NCBI GenBank assembly: GCA_029783825.1
Contig: JAREIK010008183.1
Location: 1 to 64,000 of the forward strand
Origin: Sapria himalayana
Lineage: Eukaryota; Streptophyta; Magnoliopsida; Malpighiales; Rafflesiaceae
Reading direction: 5' to 3'
Length of the DNA: 64,000 nt
The notes under the pieces are model-generated. The model did no database searches. It was not told the DNA's origin and was given only the letters and a program-made list of their open reading frames with translations. The position numbers were made by a program, and so were the translations under genes. Numbering within the stretch: position 1 is the stretch's first letter; each line of letters begins with the position of its first letter. Of the stretch, positions 24,701 to 36,651 are shown in pieces.

Positions 24701-26003
24701 TATCCATGCTAAAGATTATGTTTTTGATTTCCTCTCTTATGGGAATTTCATTAGCTTCTTATTATCCTCATCATTAATTTTATTATTTATGTTTTGTAAA
24801 AATTTATGCACTTTCATCCTATTATTATTGCATAGTAATGTTTTATATATGCCTTCAAAAGTATGTTTAGTTTCTATCTTATTTCTAACAATATTCCTAC
24901 ATTATTTTTTATTCCATTTATCTTGTGTTTTGAATCTTAATTTTCGAAGCCAGTTGAAAAAATTGTGTTTTGGTCTCCCTCTTTTAACCATTTTACTTTT
25001 GTTCTGTGTTTCTAGAAAATTTCCATGTGTAATTTTAGTTTAAGTAACCGTGTACCTTATTAAGCTTACAAGGATGGCTTATGCTATGATTTCTATCATA
25101 TTCTTGTTCCAAATTATCAATTTCTATTCTATCTCTATAATGCTCTTGTTGATATTACCAAACTTATTTTATTACAGTTAATTAAACATGATTTCAGCCT
25201 ATCTAATTTAACAATGAGTATCTGATTTGGGTTACCTTTAATTGGCTGCAACCAAACTCTTTCACCATGTCCTGGAAGTCGTCATGCAGGAACCACATGT
25301 TCTAAAATTAAATGCAGTGTTTTTATTTCTTGTTTTTTGATGGAATATAAGAAGAGGGTTATGATCTGAACCAAATCTGTTCCGGTGTTTGACCCCTATG
25401 TTTCCAAAGGAATCTAGCCACTTAGAGTTGAAGAGGACTCGATCTAGTCTAGACCAGATAGCACCTTTCTTTTACTGTTGTTTGTCCATGTAAAATTTGA
25501 ACCTAAAAAGTTAGATTCTAGTAAATTACATCTAGTGATTGCTTCATTGAAGTGATCACTAGCTTGTAATTTATAGGCATGCCTCCTTTTTTTCGGATGC
25601 ATTTCTAATAGTATTAAGTCTTCTCCAATTTTCTAGGGTGTGTTTTGAATGTTATATCCTCCATGGTTTTTCCGAGTTCTTTTCTTTTTTCTTTAAAGTT
25701 ACTAGCATAAACTATTGATATGATTACAAGTTTACATTATTTAGGCTAAGATTTATTATTTATTTGTATTTCTCAATCTTTGTGATATCCAAATAATCCT
25801 TCCACATTACCATTATTTTATTGGCTTTATTGGAGAATGCATTAATGAAACCTAACTTATTCTTATTTTCTTCCCATTGATTTTTATCTACCATTGATTC
25901 TGCTAAATTAATAGTGAAATTTATTTAATCTTATCATTTTTTAACTGGTTTAACGATGGGAGTTGGCTATTCCCCGAATATTCCAGAATAAGTATCTAAA
26001 CAT
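21790..26003 (-). pseudogene. LINE D ORF2: endonuclease, RT, zf-RVT, RNase H; broken
   Basis: Start ATG at 26003 (MFRYLFWNIRGIA). Endonuclease box at about 25590-25640 reads GEDLNTIRNASEKK. RT blocks lie at about 24040-24480 and the catalytic box at about 23620-23660 reads CLAYADDIILF. Thumb and connector: FIWGKKNGRLNFHW and LGFIRLEKISEAWAYKRWW (23000-23305). The 22127-22696 frame covers the zf-RVT-like end and the RNase H start, where the expected NTDGSF is NTYCSF, so the first catalytic Asp is lost. The MITE at 23682-24022 splits the RT just N-terminal to the AYADD box. Many frameshifts are present. Confidence 0.88.
23682..24022. mobile_element. 341-bp GC-rich hAT-type MITE
   Basis: The ends are AAGAGGTGTCAA (23682-23693) and TTGACACCTCTA (24011-24022), inverted repeats extending into CGGGCCGG. 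They are flanked by a perfect 8-bp direct repeat, CTCTATAT, at 23674-23681 and 24023-24030, the target duplication length of hAT transposons. GC content contrasts sharply with the AT-rich surroundings. A central stem-loop has 14-bp arms at 23832-23845 and 23857-23870 with one G-T type mismatch. There is no transposase, so it is non-autonomous; short ORFs inside come only from GC richness. It inserted into LINE D after that LINE had landed. Confidence 0.9.
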
Positions 26004-26039
26004 TATTTGAGGATTTTAGTTGAGCTCTAATTTTACACT

Positions 26040-27234
26040 TTGTATCATAGGTTTTGTTTAAGTGTTTTTATGTATTGCTTGTTTTTTTTGTGAGATCAGG
26101 ACTTTGAATTAATTCAGACCTTCCCCCCTTGTCTATAATAGGCAATTGCAGACTTATAATCTTCAATTCCTCTAAGGCCCTTTCTTTTTTAATTATTTTG
26201 ATTTCTTATTTTCAATATCTATGTCATCTTTAGACTAAATAGGGTAATTTATATCTGAACTAGTTATGATATCATCGTAGCTTTTAATGTCTACATCAGT
26301 ATCAGCTTCAGAACTAGAAAACCACCCCTCTATCTCTTCTGTATTTGTATATTTTTTAGGTTTTCTGATTCTAATAACCAAATCTTTAATTTTATCCATC
26401 ATAGTTCTAATTTTTCTTCCTCTGTTTTATTTTTATTTTGGATAGAATTGTTATTAGCAGTTTCTGTTAATGGGGGAAGAAGTTCTATTAGTGTAACAAA
26501 TTAATAGAATTTTCAAATTGATTACCCATACCCTCCTCATTGATTTTTCTCGTGCTTATTTATGGGACTATAAACCCATTTCTCCTATTTTTTACCCAGG
26601 TTCTCAGAAATTAGATTAACACTAGACATAGCAATACATTTCTCTGTTGAGTGTCCCCTTTTTTTACATTGTCCTAGTAGTTAGGAAGCTGTTCAAGATG
26701 GTAGAATGCCAGTAGCCTATTTCTTCATTTAGTCCAACCCATATCCTTTGCGGGATAGGAAATTGTAAGTTAACCTCAATGCAAATTCTTGCCATAATTG
26801 GTCTAGAAAGTGTGACAGTGGCCCCATCCATCAAAATAGGATTTCCAATAATACTGAGATGAAGAAGAGAGACAATTTATTGAAGAAATGAATGGGTAGT
26901 TGAGGTAGGAGAAACAATATCGGAAAAAAGGGTTTTCTTCCTTCGTGTTGAATTCTGCCATCCATTTGAATGTTCACATAGGGAAACTAGAGATATTCCA
27001 GTTATCTTTAGTCCATATGTGAAGGTAGTTCTCTTCTGTGAAAGGTTGCATCGACATGTGTTTGTTGTCAATAGCTCCCACCTTGACCAAGCCTTTGAGT
27101 TTTAGGGAAGAGAAGAAGACAAGTATTTCATTGATGAGGGAGTGCCCATTGGAGAATTTTCTAATGAGTGCTAATTTGTGAGCTTCGAGAGGTTTCAATT
27201 TCTTCAAGGAAGAAAAAAATTGGGGGTTCTCCAT
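26040..27234 (-). pseudogene. LINE D ORF1: DUF4283-like protein, broken
   Basis: Start ATG at 27234 (MENPQFFSSLKKLKPLEAH). The 26974-27234 frame carries LALIRKFSNGHSLINEI and LKLKGLVKVGAIDNKHM, the DUF4283-like core. A decayed zinc knuckle at about 26640-26690 reads QCKKRGHSTEKC; the first Cys of CX2CX4HX4C is replaced (Leu). The region between 26040 and 26640 is charged and fragmented. It is shorter than ORF1 of copies A, C and I, as in its relative G. Confidence 0.75.
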
Positions 27235-27315
27235 TTTTATCCGAGAACTTCTTGTTAGGAGGAGCAGAGAAATGGTATGTGTTTGGAAAATGATTTTTTA
27301 TATGCAAGATAATAA

Positions 27316-28104
27316 ATTTCTTCTATTTTTACTTCTTATTCTCCTTATTCTTCTTATTCTATTTATTCTTCTTATTCTTCTTATTCATATTATTCTTTTA
27401 ATTCTTCGTATTCTTCTTATTCTTATTATTCTTCTTATTCTTCTTATTCTTCTTTCTTCTAATTCTTTTATTTATTATTATTTTTTCTTATCCTTTTTAT
27501 ACTTCTTATTCTTGATATTTTTTGAAGCTTAATATTCTTCTTATTCTTCATATACTTCTTATTATTCTTATTCTCTTATTCTTTTTGTTTACTTAGTTTA
27601 TCTTATTTTCTTATTTTTTTTCTTATTATTCTTTTTATTCTTTTTATTCTTTTTATTCTTTTTATTCTTTTTATTCTTTTATTTTTCTTTTCTACTTATT
27701 CTTCTCTTATTCATGTTATTCTAGTTATTCTTCTTATTTTTCTTATTATTCTTATTATTCTTATTCTTATTATTCTTTTTATTCTTCTAATTCTTTTTTC
27801 CTTCTATTTCTTCTGAATCTTTTTATTCTTTTTAATCTTCTTATTCTTTGTATTCTTCTTATTCTTCTTATACTTTTTATTCTTCTTATACTTTTTATTC
27901 TTCTTATTATTCTATTCTTCTTATACTTCTTATTCTTCTTATTCTGCTTATTCTTCTTATTCTCATATTTTTCTTTTCTCTTATTCTTCTTCTCTTCGTA
28001 TTCTTCATATTTTCTAATTCTTATTATTTTTCTTATTATTCTAATTCTTCTAATTATTCTTATTCTTGTTAATCTTGTTATTCTTCTTATTCTTCTTATT
28101 CTTC

Positions 28105-28163
<59 letters not shown>

Positions 28164-28755
28164 TTCTTCTTCTTTTTTTTATTTTCTTATTCTTCATATT
28201 TTACTTATTCTTCTTATTTTTTTTATTCTTCTATCATCTTATTCTTCATATTTTTCTTATTCATTTTTCTACTTATTCTTCTAATTCTCTTATTCATGTA
28301 TTCTAGTTATTCTTCTTATTCTTCTTATGATTTTTATTCTTATAATTCTTCTCATTCTTATTATTCTTCAAATTCTTCTATCCTTCTTATTTTCTTAATT
28401 TTCTTATTTGTATTAATCTTCTTATTCTTCTATTCTTCTTATTCTTCATATTCTTCTTATTCTTTTTATCCTTCTCATTCTTCTCATTTTTTTTATTTTT
28501 TTATTTTTCTTATTCTTCTTATTCTTCTTATTCTTCTTATTATTCTTATTCTTCTTATTTTCTTTTCTTCTTATTCTTTTTTTCTTATTCTTCATATCTT
28601 TCTAATTCTTTTCATTCTTCTTATTCTTCTGATTGTTCTTATTCTTGTTATTCTTTTTATTCTTTTTATTCTTTTTATTCTTCTGATTCTTCTAATTATT
28701 CTTATTCTTGTTATTCTTATTATTCTTCTTATTCTTCTTATTCTGATTATTCTTC
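27316..28755. repeat. Tract M4: degenerate TTATTCTTC satellite with ATT run
   Basis: Contains a run of TTTTTATTC units at about 27625-27680 and a pure ATT trinucleotide run of about 20 copies at 28105-28165. The CATGTTATTCTAGTTATTC landmark occurs at 27707-27738 and, with a 1-base change, at 28291-28320, which suggests a second higher-order duplication of about 580 bp. No gene. Confidence 0.93.
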
Positions 28756-29811
28756 TTTTTTTCAAAGTTTGTTTTATTAATTATAAATGCCCTCTCTTTT
28801 GACAGAGGAATATCATTGTTACAAGCTAGAGAACTACCCTTTTCCCCTTTTATACCCTTGATAAAATAAAAACACCGAACAATATAGCTTTACAGTCAAG
28901 CTCTAATTGAAATAAAATAGCTTTGAGTTTCTCATTAATCTAATTTGCATGATGTATAACATGCTTTGTTTTGTCTTTTCTTCTCTTTCCATTAAACCTG
29001 CATACTTGCTTCTTTTCCCAGCTATAGCCACTTACTTTCTACCAGCATATCTTCTACCTTTTAAATAAAAATTTTGGGAACCTTTTTGCTATTTTATCCA
29101 ATTATAGCATAGTTTAGTTATCCCTATGCTTTAACTTGTTTTTTTCTTGTGTTACTAGATCATTTGGCAGCTTCAAGCCCTGTATTCGAGCAAACATACA
29201 AAACAATGGCAAAACAGAGCAATACATAGCAGTATATATAGTCAGCCTCTTCCTTAGCAGCATAGCCTCGGTGCAGTAGGCCTTCTACTTTCTACTTTCT
29301 GATATCTTCATTGATCTTTATCATAACTTTCAATTGTTGTTTTTATTCTTCCATCATCCTGATTGTCCGCCACTCTGCCTCTATTTGGAGCCTCGATGCT
29401 CTTGCTGAAAGTATAACCCCTAATACAGCCCCTAACAAGTGGCCTTCTGACTCTACTAATTTACATACCAGCCAAGACACGGTCCCTTCAAAGTTATACA
29501 TTAATTCTCAAACATACAAACCACAATCACATTTAGTTAATATAAACATTCAATGCAGCACTTAACAACATATATATAGAGTAGGCTAATGCAGAACATT
29601 AGCACCTTCTACCTCTTTGATCCCTTTGCAGGTTCCCTGCATCTTTTCTCTAATGCACTGACAGCACCCAATCCTGCCCCCTACAAAAAAACACTAACAA
29701 CACCCTCTAGAGAAGGATGACTAAGTTCTTCCCCCTATACTCAATCCTGCACAAAAAATTTACAAACCATATTGAATAGAAATAGCATTTTAAACATTTT
29801 CAGTAGCTCTC

Positions 29812-32790
29812 ATATCCTACCTTTTTTAATCCTTACATATGGGAAAGCAATCCTATATAGTCTAGTTAATCCTTTTAGTTTTTCTGGTAAAGTTTCTTCA
29901 TCATACTCATTTTCTCCTTTAAGTAAATCTATCCTTGTGAAATTATCTACCAATACGTTTGCTATATGTGCGATATCGATGCATTCAATTCTACCATGAG
30001 GTTTATGATTATCTCAATCTCCTCCTCATACCTCCATAAAGTTATTCTATTATCTACCAGATCCACCAGTAACTTGGAGTCTACCTGAATTTTAAATTTT
30101 TTAATCCTAAATTATTACAAACATGTAGTCCTTTTTAGTGCATAGATTTCAGAGTGGAGAGTCGAGGAGGCATTGCAGGGAAGAGTAAAAGCTTTAATGA
30201 TATTCCCTTGAGGATTCCTTATTACTCTTCCTCCCCCTATTGCCCTTATATCTCTGTTAAAACTACCATCTGTGTTAAGAAAAGTTTACCTGTAGTTGAC
30301 TTGTTCCATCTTATGCTTCTTACCCTATTAATCTTAATCCTTTTAGTAGCTAGCTCCTATGTGTTCTTGACTATTCTATCTTCTTTCATGTCTTCAATCC
30401 TAATAGGCCTTGTACAAGATATATTACTAATTTTCTTTCTAATATCTTTTAAAATTCTAGTTGCATCCATCTTTATCCCTCAAATCTACTTTTATTTCTG
30501 GCTTTCCATAAGCACCAAATGACTACATGTGGGAGATTTTTAATAAGTCATTTCCAAATTGGCTTCTTGAGGATTCCCTGTCCCACTTGTTAATTCTATC
30601 TACTAATCCTACCACTTTGCCACTAAATTGATTATATTTTTTCAGTTCCTTCCAGACTTTTGTTGTAATTTTCCCTTATGAGAATAAATGATCTATAGTT
30701 TGTATTGCCTCAAAGTAGCATTCACATATGGATACCATCTTTATGCATTTTCTTTGAACATTTGTATCAACTGATATAACATTAGCAATAACTTTCCATG
30801 CAAATGAGTTCATTTTATGTGGGGTATCTGCCTTCCATGCCCAATTAAATAGTGATTGTGCAGGTTTTTCTTTCTTATCAATTCTTCGCCGATTTTAATG
30901 TGAATGTTCCTTGCGGGTTAAGTGTCCATTTCCAGTCGCTTTTTTCAGTGTCAAGTGTGCTTCAACTATCTCTTTTAGTTTTGCCAGCACTTTCCAATTA
31001 TCTGAGGTCTTCTTCAAACACTTGTCCTTATCCCATCCATATTTAGCTCTCATATACTTGGCCAATAAACTATTATTTTTTTAATCTCCACCATCCTTTA
31101 CAATCCCATGTGGTGGACATATCCTATAAACTAATTATTCCTAATCATACTTCATCTTTTGGATAACAAATATCTTTCTAGCTCTTCCAATTGAACTTCA
31201 GCCTTTTGTCCTTTTTACCCCATTAAAAATTAGCCATTTCCATTTCTAATTTCTTAATGAAGCTCTTCGGAGGATTAATGGCTGACAAGATATGAACCAT
31301 CGTGCTTTAGAGCACGTGAGAAATTAAAGTGATTCTACCCTCAAATCACAATAATTTTTTTCCAGCCTGCTATTTTCTTTCTCATTTTATCCTATAAAAA
31401 ATTAAATGTTTATCTATGAGTCTGCCCTCATATATAGGACAACCCAGATACATTAAGGAACCTTTGTTTTGTGTGAAACATGTGATGTTTTTAATCTTAT
31501 TAGCCACATTCTCTAAAGATTTGCTGCTAACTTGAATGACACCTATTTTCATTCACTTTTTTTCCCATTCTATTTCTAACGTTTGCAAAAGTTCCATTAA
31601 ATTCATCAAGATCTTCTACTGGCATTTGTGAAAATAATCATATCGTCAGCATAGGCTAAATAGCCTATTCTTGGAGTGTTCCTTGGTTGCCTGAAAGAAA
31701 GTATTTTTCCTTCCAACATTCTTTTGTTTAAACTAAGAATTAGTAATTCAAAATATATATCAAATAATAAAGGAGATAGTGGGTCACCTTGTCTTAACCC
31801 TTTTTTCAGCTTAAACTCTTCTGCTTTCTTACCATTCACAATAACTTTCACCCATACACTCGAAACACACCTATATATCAATTCAATGCATGATTCTGAG
31901 AAACCAAATTTCTTTAGGACATAGCAAAGTATATCCCATTCTACCTTATCGAACACCTTGGATAGATCTATTTTCACTACTAAGTTATTTCCTCTAGTTT
32001 TAATTGCTATTTCTTTCATCATTTCTGAAGCTAATCTTATAATCTCAATCATTAATCTATTTTTAACAAACCATGTTTGTTCCTGTGATATTATATCTGG
32101 CAGAATACAACTTAATCTACCTTACGGGATCTTTGCCAGAATCTTATAGACCGCATTGCACAAACTAATTGGTCTAAAGTCTTCACATTTTTGTGGTGAT
32201 TCTCTTTTTGGAATTAAAATATAAAGGAATAAACCCATGGCTTAGGAATGTCTGATCCTAAAAAAAACTTGAAACTACAGCCACAATATCATTTTTAATA
32301 ATATGCCAACAAATCTGGAAACAATAATTATTCCAGCCGTATGGCCCAGCCGCACTATCCTTATCCAAGCTGAAAACTACATTTCTCACCTCTTCTTCCT
32401 CCGGGATGATCTCGATCCTCTGATTTTGTTCAGTTGTGATAATTGCCTTAATTTCTTTCAATAGAGAGTCCCCTTCATGTCGAACCTGTCCACATAAATA
32501 CGTTTTATAAAAATTATCAAAGGAGACTCCTATTTCTTTTAATCTTCCACCCAAGCACCCTCACCGTTCTTTATGCCTTTAATCTTATTTTTTTATGTTT
32601 TAATTTTGCTCATATTATCAAAAATTTTACTATTTCTATCACTATCTTTTAACCATTTAATCTTTGCATGCTGTTTCCAGTAGATATTCTCCATATGCAA
32701 TCCGAGCTTCAACTGACCCTTAACCTGACTTAGTTTATGTCTAGTTTCCTTATTCTGAATGCTGTCATACTCTAATTCAAGCTTCTCCAC
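29812..32790 (-). pseudogene. LINE E ORF2: RT, zf-RVT, RNase H without endonuclease
   Basis: The stop (TGA) lies at 29812-29814. The RT frame 31606-32052 is open for 148 codons with KIDLSKVFDKVEWDIL, GLRQGDPLSPLLFDIYFEL and GYLAYADDMIIFTNASRRS, the best-preserved RT core in the window. Upstream, 32258-32554 holds DSAAGPYGWNNYCFQ and 32593-32790 holds WKQHAKIKWLKDSDRNSKIF. The RNase H region (about 29815-30330) keeps LHSEIYAL, so the second acidic residue is present. Frameshifts and stops separate the blocks. Confidence 0.88.
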
Positions 32791-33175
32791 CTCTTCCTCC
32801 GCTTGCTTTATCTTTTGGATAAAATTCCCAAAACTTTTTATTCCATTTTTCCAAGCATCTCTCTAGTTTGTATAGCTTAATTATTAGAACCTGCATAGGT
32901 TTTCCTAATGTTGGCTCTATCCATGACTCACTTATGCAATCCGAGGTAATAAATGACTGTATTTCATTCGCACGAGGTCTACCATGGGAAAACTTTTCTA
33001 TTAACGTGAGCTTGAAGGGCTCTGTAAGCCTGTGTACTTCTTCTAAGAGAAGTGTATGGCGGGAGTCCATCATTATTTCCGAACAATGGGGAAGGAGGCG
33101 CGGGTTTAGTAAATATTGAAGAAAGGACTTCTTATTTGACAAGAAGTCTCTTTGCTCTATTGAGCTTGATATCAA
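32777..33175 (-). pseudogene. In-frame ORF1::ORF2 fusion in LINE E
   Basis: A single 132-codon frame. Residues 1-77 are the ORF1 N-terminus (FLSNKKSF, then LTEPFKLTLIEKFSHGRPRA and EIQSFIT). From about residue 80 it continues with ORF2 linker sequence that normally follows the endonuclease (SESWIEPTLGKPMQVL, LYKLERCLEKWNKKF). The join is near 32941. The knuckle, the ORF1 tail and all endonuclease residues are absent. It could be a deletion, an aberrantly spliced and retrotransposed RNA, or template switching; the sequence alone does not decide. Confidence 0.85.
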
Positions 33176-33255
33176 TTTGAATTGAGCAGCAATGAAGATT
33201 TCTCACTCTAAAAATGAGAATTTCTCTTTCTAGAAGTTGAGAGAGTTTTCAAAGA

Positions 33256-35608
33256 TTATTATTATTATTATTCTTTTTATTCTTCTATTATTCTTATTCT
33301 TTTTATTCTTCTTTTTCTTCTTTTTCTTTATATTATTCTTATTATTCTTATTCTTTTCTTATTCTATTTATTCTTCTTAATTTTTTTACTCTTCTTATTC
33401 TTCTTAATCTTCTTAATCTTCTTATTCTTCTTATTCTTCATATTCTTCTTATTCTTATTATTATCTTATTCTTCTTATATTATACTCTTCTATTCTTCTT
33501 CTTATACATATTTTCTTTTCTTTTTATTCTTCTTATTTTTCTTTTCTTTTTATTCTTCTTATTGTTCTTATTTTGTTTTCTTTTTATTCTTCTTATTCTT
33601 CTTATACTTCATATTATTTTTATTCTTCTTTTTCATGTTATTCTTGTTATTCATATTATTCTTCTTATTCTTGTTTTTCTTTTTATTTATCTTATTCTTC
33701 TTATTCTTCTTTTTTTATTCATTTTATTCTTCCTTATTCTTCATATTATGCTTATTCTCTTATTCTTCTTAGTCTTCTTATCCTTCATATTATTCTTATT
33801 CTTCTTATTCGTTTTATTCTTCTTTTCTTCTTATTCTAATTATTATTCATATTCTTATTATTATTCTTATTCTTTTTATTATTCTTATTCTTATTATTTT
33901 TCTTATTCTTCTTATTATTCTTATTCTTCTTATTATTCTTATTCTTTATATACTTATAATTCTTGTATTCTTCTTATTCTTCTTATTCTTCTTATTCTTC
34001 TTATTCTTCTTATCTTCTTATTCTTCTTATTCTTCTTATTCTTTTTATTCTTCTTTTTATTTTTATTCTTCTAATTTTTCTTATTCTTTTTATTCTTCAT
34101 ATTCTTCTTATTGATTTTATTTTTAAAATTTTATTATTCTTATTATTGTCCTTATTCTTTTTATTCTTCTTATTCTTCTTATTCTTCTTATTCTTATTAT
34201 TATTCTTTTTCTTTTCAATCTTTTCATTTTTCTCATTTTTCTCATTCTTTTTAATCTTCTTTTTCTTTTTATTCATCATATTTATCTTATTCTTCTTAAT
34301 CTTCTTTTTTTTCATCTAATTCTTCTTGTCCCTTTTAGTCTTCTTATCCTTCATATTATTCTTATTCTTCTTATTCTTTTTATTCTTTTTATTCTTCTTT
34401 CTCTTCTTTTCTTCTTTTCTTCTTATTCTAATTATTCTTCATATTCATATTATTCTTCTTATTCTTATTATTTTTCTTATTTTTCTTATTCTTCTTATTC
34501 TCTTATTCTTCGTATACTTATTATTCTTTGTATTCTTCTTATTCTTTTTATTCTTATCATTCTTCTTATTCTTTTTTATTCTTCGTATTCTTCTTATGCT
34601 TCTTATTCTTTTTAATCATCTTATTTTTCAAAAATTTCTTATTCTTTTTATTGTCCTTATATTTCTTATTCTTCTTATTCTTTTTATTTTTCTTATTCTT
34701 CTTATTCTTCTTATTCTTCTTATTCTTCTTATTCTTCACATTCTTCATTTTCTTCTTATTCTTCATATTCTTTTTATTCTTATTATTCTTCTCATTCTTT
34801 TCATTCTTCTCATTCTTCTCATTCTTCTTATTCTTTTTATTCTTCTTATTCTTCTTATTCTTCTTATTCTATGTATTCTTTGTATTCTTCGTATTCTTTT
34901 TATTCTACTTATTCTTCTTATTTTTATTATTCATGTTATTCTAGTTATTCTTCTTATTCTTTATATTTCTTATTCTTAAATTTCTTCTTATTCTTATTAT
35001 CCTTCTAATTCTTCTTATCTTCTTTTGTCTAAATCTTCTTATTCTTCTGATTTTCTTATTCTTCTTATTCTTCTTATTATTTTTATTATTCTTTTCTTCT
35101 ATTTCTTCTTATTCTTCTTATTCTTTATATCCTTCTTAATCTTCTTAATCTTCTTATTCTTTTTTTCTTTTATTTTTCTTTTCTTTTTAATCTTCTTATT
35201 CTTCTTAATCTTCATATTCTTTTTATTCTTTTTTATTTTTCATATACTTTTTATTCTTTTTATTCTTCTTATTCTTCTTATTCTTCTTATTCTTCCTATT
35301 CTTCTTTTTCATGTTATTCTTGTTATTGATCTTATTCTTCTTAATTTTCTTAATCATTTTATTTTTTTTTATTCTTCTTATTCTTCTTATTCTTCTTAAT
35401 CTTCTTATTCTTCTTATTCTACTTAATTTCATATTCTTCTCATTCTTCATATTCTTTTTATTCTTCTTTTCTTCTTATCTTTCTTATTCATCTTATTATT
35501 ATTCTTCTTCTTATTCTTCTTATTATTCTCATTCTTATTATTCTTCTTATTCTTCTTATTATTCTCATTCTTATTATTCTTCTTATTCTTCTTATTCTTT
35601 TTATCTTC
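33256..35608. repeat. Tract M5: degenerate TTATTCTTC satellite
   Basis: Landmarks link it to both groups of tracts. TTTTTCATGTTATTCTTGTT occurs at about 33626 and 35305, as in M8 and M9. TTCATGTTATTCTAGTTATT occurs at 34929-34958, as in M2-M4. An internal duplication is visible: TAGTCTTCTTATCCTTCATA occurs at about 33770 and 34337. No gene. Confidence 0.93.
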
Positions 35609-35614
35609 TTTTTT

Positions 35615-36651
35615 AAAAGTTCATTTTATTATTATAACCACCCTCTCCTTTAGTGGAGGAATACCCTTTTACAAACTACTTACTTACTATCCTTCTCCCA
35701 GTTACACCCATTTAGCACTTACTAACTAAATTTACATATTTGAATTTAAAGAGAAAAAAATATTGAGCTCTTTAAATCAATTGTGACCTATCCCCCATGC
35801 TAGCTTTCCTTCTACTTGTGAATGTCAATCTAAGATGTGTGATCCTTTCCCCCGCTCTTCCTTGATTCTGCTCCTTTTCATATCGACGAGGTTAGAATTA
35901 TGCTCTACTGCAAAACTAGAAAAGCATAGCCTTCTACCCATTTCATTATCCCCTCATATTTGCATTACAACTTAAAAATTATGTTTGAATAGGTCCAAAA
36001 ATTTAACTACATAAGTGATTGCACTTCTCCTTTGCTTGCCTCTTCATTCCATGTACTTCCATGCTGACCATTTTTTGACTGCCTGCTGCTGCAGAACTCA
36101 TTTCTGCTACTGATTACTTAAGCCTCCACCTTGCTTTAATTCAGTTACACCATTGGCCTTCTCCAAATAGTCCATAGCCTGCCTGCTGCTACTCCTTTCA
36201 GTGACACTTACCGCTTCCTACAGTAGAGACTTGAGTAACCAGAGGCTCTAATGTCCAATAATAATATAGTTTGCTGCAAAAAAACTGACATTCCATATAA
36301 TTTAATATAACTTCCTACCCATTTACCCTTCCCTCCCTTATTAACTTTACACCTCAATACAAACCGAAAAATAGAAATCACGAAAAATAGAAATATCCTT
36401 CTGCTTTCATCTTATGCCTCTTCCCCTACTCTACAACAAGAACCTTCTACCCATGCCCAAACATGATCTACCTGCCATTCACTCGCAGAAACCCTATACA
36501 AAATACAAGCAACTCTTGGAGCTAGCATCTTTTCCATTTTTAGTAGTGCTCTAGACCTGCAAAATAGCAAACAGAAAAAAATCTATGTGCCCCCCTTCCT
36601 AAACAATTCTACCTCTCCTTCTCTTCCTAGTGACCCCTCTTCCACCAGCTC
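35615..36651 (-). other. LINE F 3' untranslated region
   Basis: No supported coding frame. The stretch follows the ORF2 stop near 36652 and carries the conserved 3' box, with a hairpin of stem CTCC and GGAG in sense. It has patchy similarity to the 3'UTRs of E, H and I. Confidence 0.65.

Larger units (their letters stand above)
20067..27315 (-). mobile_element. LINE copy D, second subfamily, near full length with nested insertions
   Basis: The sense 3' end has an A7 tail (plus-strand T7 at 20067-20073) and the 3' box at 20101-20137 in a diverged form shared with copy G. ORF2 spans about 21790-26003 and ORF1 about 26040-27234; the 5' end abuts M4 at about 27315. The GA doublet of the other subfamily is not seen in its leader. 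Two foreign pieces interrupt it: a patchwork region at 21142-21530 in the 3'UTR and a hAT-type MITE at 23682-24022 in the RT domain. Amino-acid blocks such as KTIPPLVIW and SAEIIALL-type RNase H segments pair it with copy G. Confidence 0.9.
28756..33255 (-). mobile_element. LINE copy E, internally deleted derivative
   Basis: About 4.5 kb with both ends present: an A7 tail (T7 at 28756-28762) and 3' box at about 28791-28828, and a 5' leader with the GA doublet at 33199-33232. The distance from the AYADD box to the 5' end is about 1.6 kb against about 3.5-3.7 kb in C, F and I. The missing ~2 kb covers the C-terminal part of ORF1 and the whole endonuclease domain. It looks like a deleted or non-autonomous derivative that inserted intact or was deleted afterwards. 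Confidence 0.9.
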
